Assembly (NCBI RefSeq): GCF_000972845.2 | Contig: NC_040016.1 | Location: forward strand, 5,848,701-5,912,700 | From: Larimichthys crocea | Lineage: Eukaryota; Chordata; Actinopteri; Sciaenidae | Direction of reading: 5' to 3' | DNA length: 64,000 bases | Part shown: one piece after another, positions 63,707 through 64,000 of the stretch | How the letters are laid out: each line of letters starts with the position of its first letter | Numbering within the stretch: position 1 is the stretch's first letter | Position numbers and translations under genes: made by a program | Notes under the pieces: model-generated | Told to the model about the DNA's origin: nothing | Databases searched by the model: none | Seen by the model: the letters and a program-made list of their open reading frames with translations, nothing else

Positions 63707-63957
63707 GTTTTTGTGATCACACCTCTGGATAGTGTTTCCTCGACATCCTCTCTCTGCGTTCGGCCTGGATCAATGGTGTCTCTCAGCAGCAGAACGCTGA
63801 GTTTGGAGAATGACCTGTTCAGGGACAGCAGCAGCAGCAGCCTGTTCTCCCTCAGCCTAGGAGACGGAGCTCGCAGTGAGGGAGGCAGTTTGGCCTCCTG
63901 CGACAGCCCCGAGGGCGGGGAACTCGGGGCTACGCACACCTCCAGCCCCGGAGAGGA

Positions 63958-63992
<35 letters not shown>

Positions 63993-64000
63993 ATGAAGAC
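63707..64000 (+). CDS. partial first coding exon of an unidentified Ser-rich, acidic protein
   Basis: The acceptor ttgcag at 63,701-63,706 is followed by a frame open to the window edge. The first Met in frame is at 63,773 (MVSLSSRTLSLENDLF), after 22 open codons, so either this exon carries the start with a short 5' UTR, or coding begins upstream. Residues after the Met are Ser-rich (RDSSSSSLFSLSLGDG, GGSLASCDSPEGGEL), then nearly pure Glu/Asp to the end. There are no transmembrane segments or known domains in the visible part, which looks disordered. In human the next genes after SLC45A3 are ELK4 and MFSD4A, and this is not an ETS-domain start, so conserved synteny does not name it. I do not recognise it. 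Confidence 0.65.

Noticed and set aside
63649..63939. Minus-strand ORF at the right edge
   Set aside because: Antisense of the acidic plus-strand exon, which has a clear acceptor site.

Overview
This window is animal nuclear DNA, most likely from a ray-finned (probably percomorph) fish. Genes are split by GT-AG introns and intergenic DNA is AT-rich. Long (CA/GT)n microsatellites are abundant, and there are Tc1-like transposons, a tRNA-derived SINE, decayed non-LTR retrotransposon pieces and short non-autonomous DNA elements of kinds I recall as common in percomorph genomes. There is no bacterial-style gene organisation, CRISPR array or recognisable tRNA/rRNA gene.

Layout. Positions 1-21,600 hold no gene I can support beyond a possible exon end at 1-94. 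They contain microsatellites, a LINE reverse-transcriptase fragment (about 2,510-2,990), a SINE (7,212-7,400), a deleted Tc1-like element (about 11,275-12,497), a short terminal-inverted-repeat element (15,378-15,713), a MITE (15,817-16,066) and another palindromic-ended element (16,983-17,293). From 21,600 to about 38,540 lies nucks1 on the plus strand: a TATA-less CCAAT/GC-box promoter, eight coding exons giving 303 residues, and a long T-rich 3' UTR. An intergenic stretch follows to about 45,590. slc45a3, also plus strand, runs from 45,599 to 56,504 in seven coding exons giving 549 residues. Its third intron contains a broken Tc1-like element that itself appears to carry a nested insertion. 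After another intergenic stretch, a CpG-rich promoter-like region (about 61,500-62,150) precedes the first part of a third plus-strand gene. That gene's serine-rich, very acidic coding exon (63,707 onward) runs off the window; I could not identify it.

The tandem, same-strand order nucks1 then slc45a3 matches the human 1q32.1 neighbourhood, which supports both calls. They are not an operon: Nucks1 is a nuclear DNA-binding phosphoprotein and Slc45a3 a membrane transporter, each expected to have its own promoter.

The most interesting observation is inside nucks1. Coding exons 5 and 7 are both exactly 153 nt, both phase 1-1, and encode the same acidic-to-basic module, which points to a duplicated exon. 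The human protein as I remember it has only one copy. I see no sign of a wholly new biological system here.
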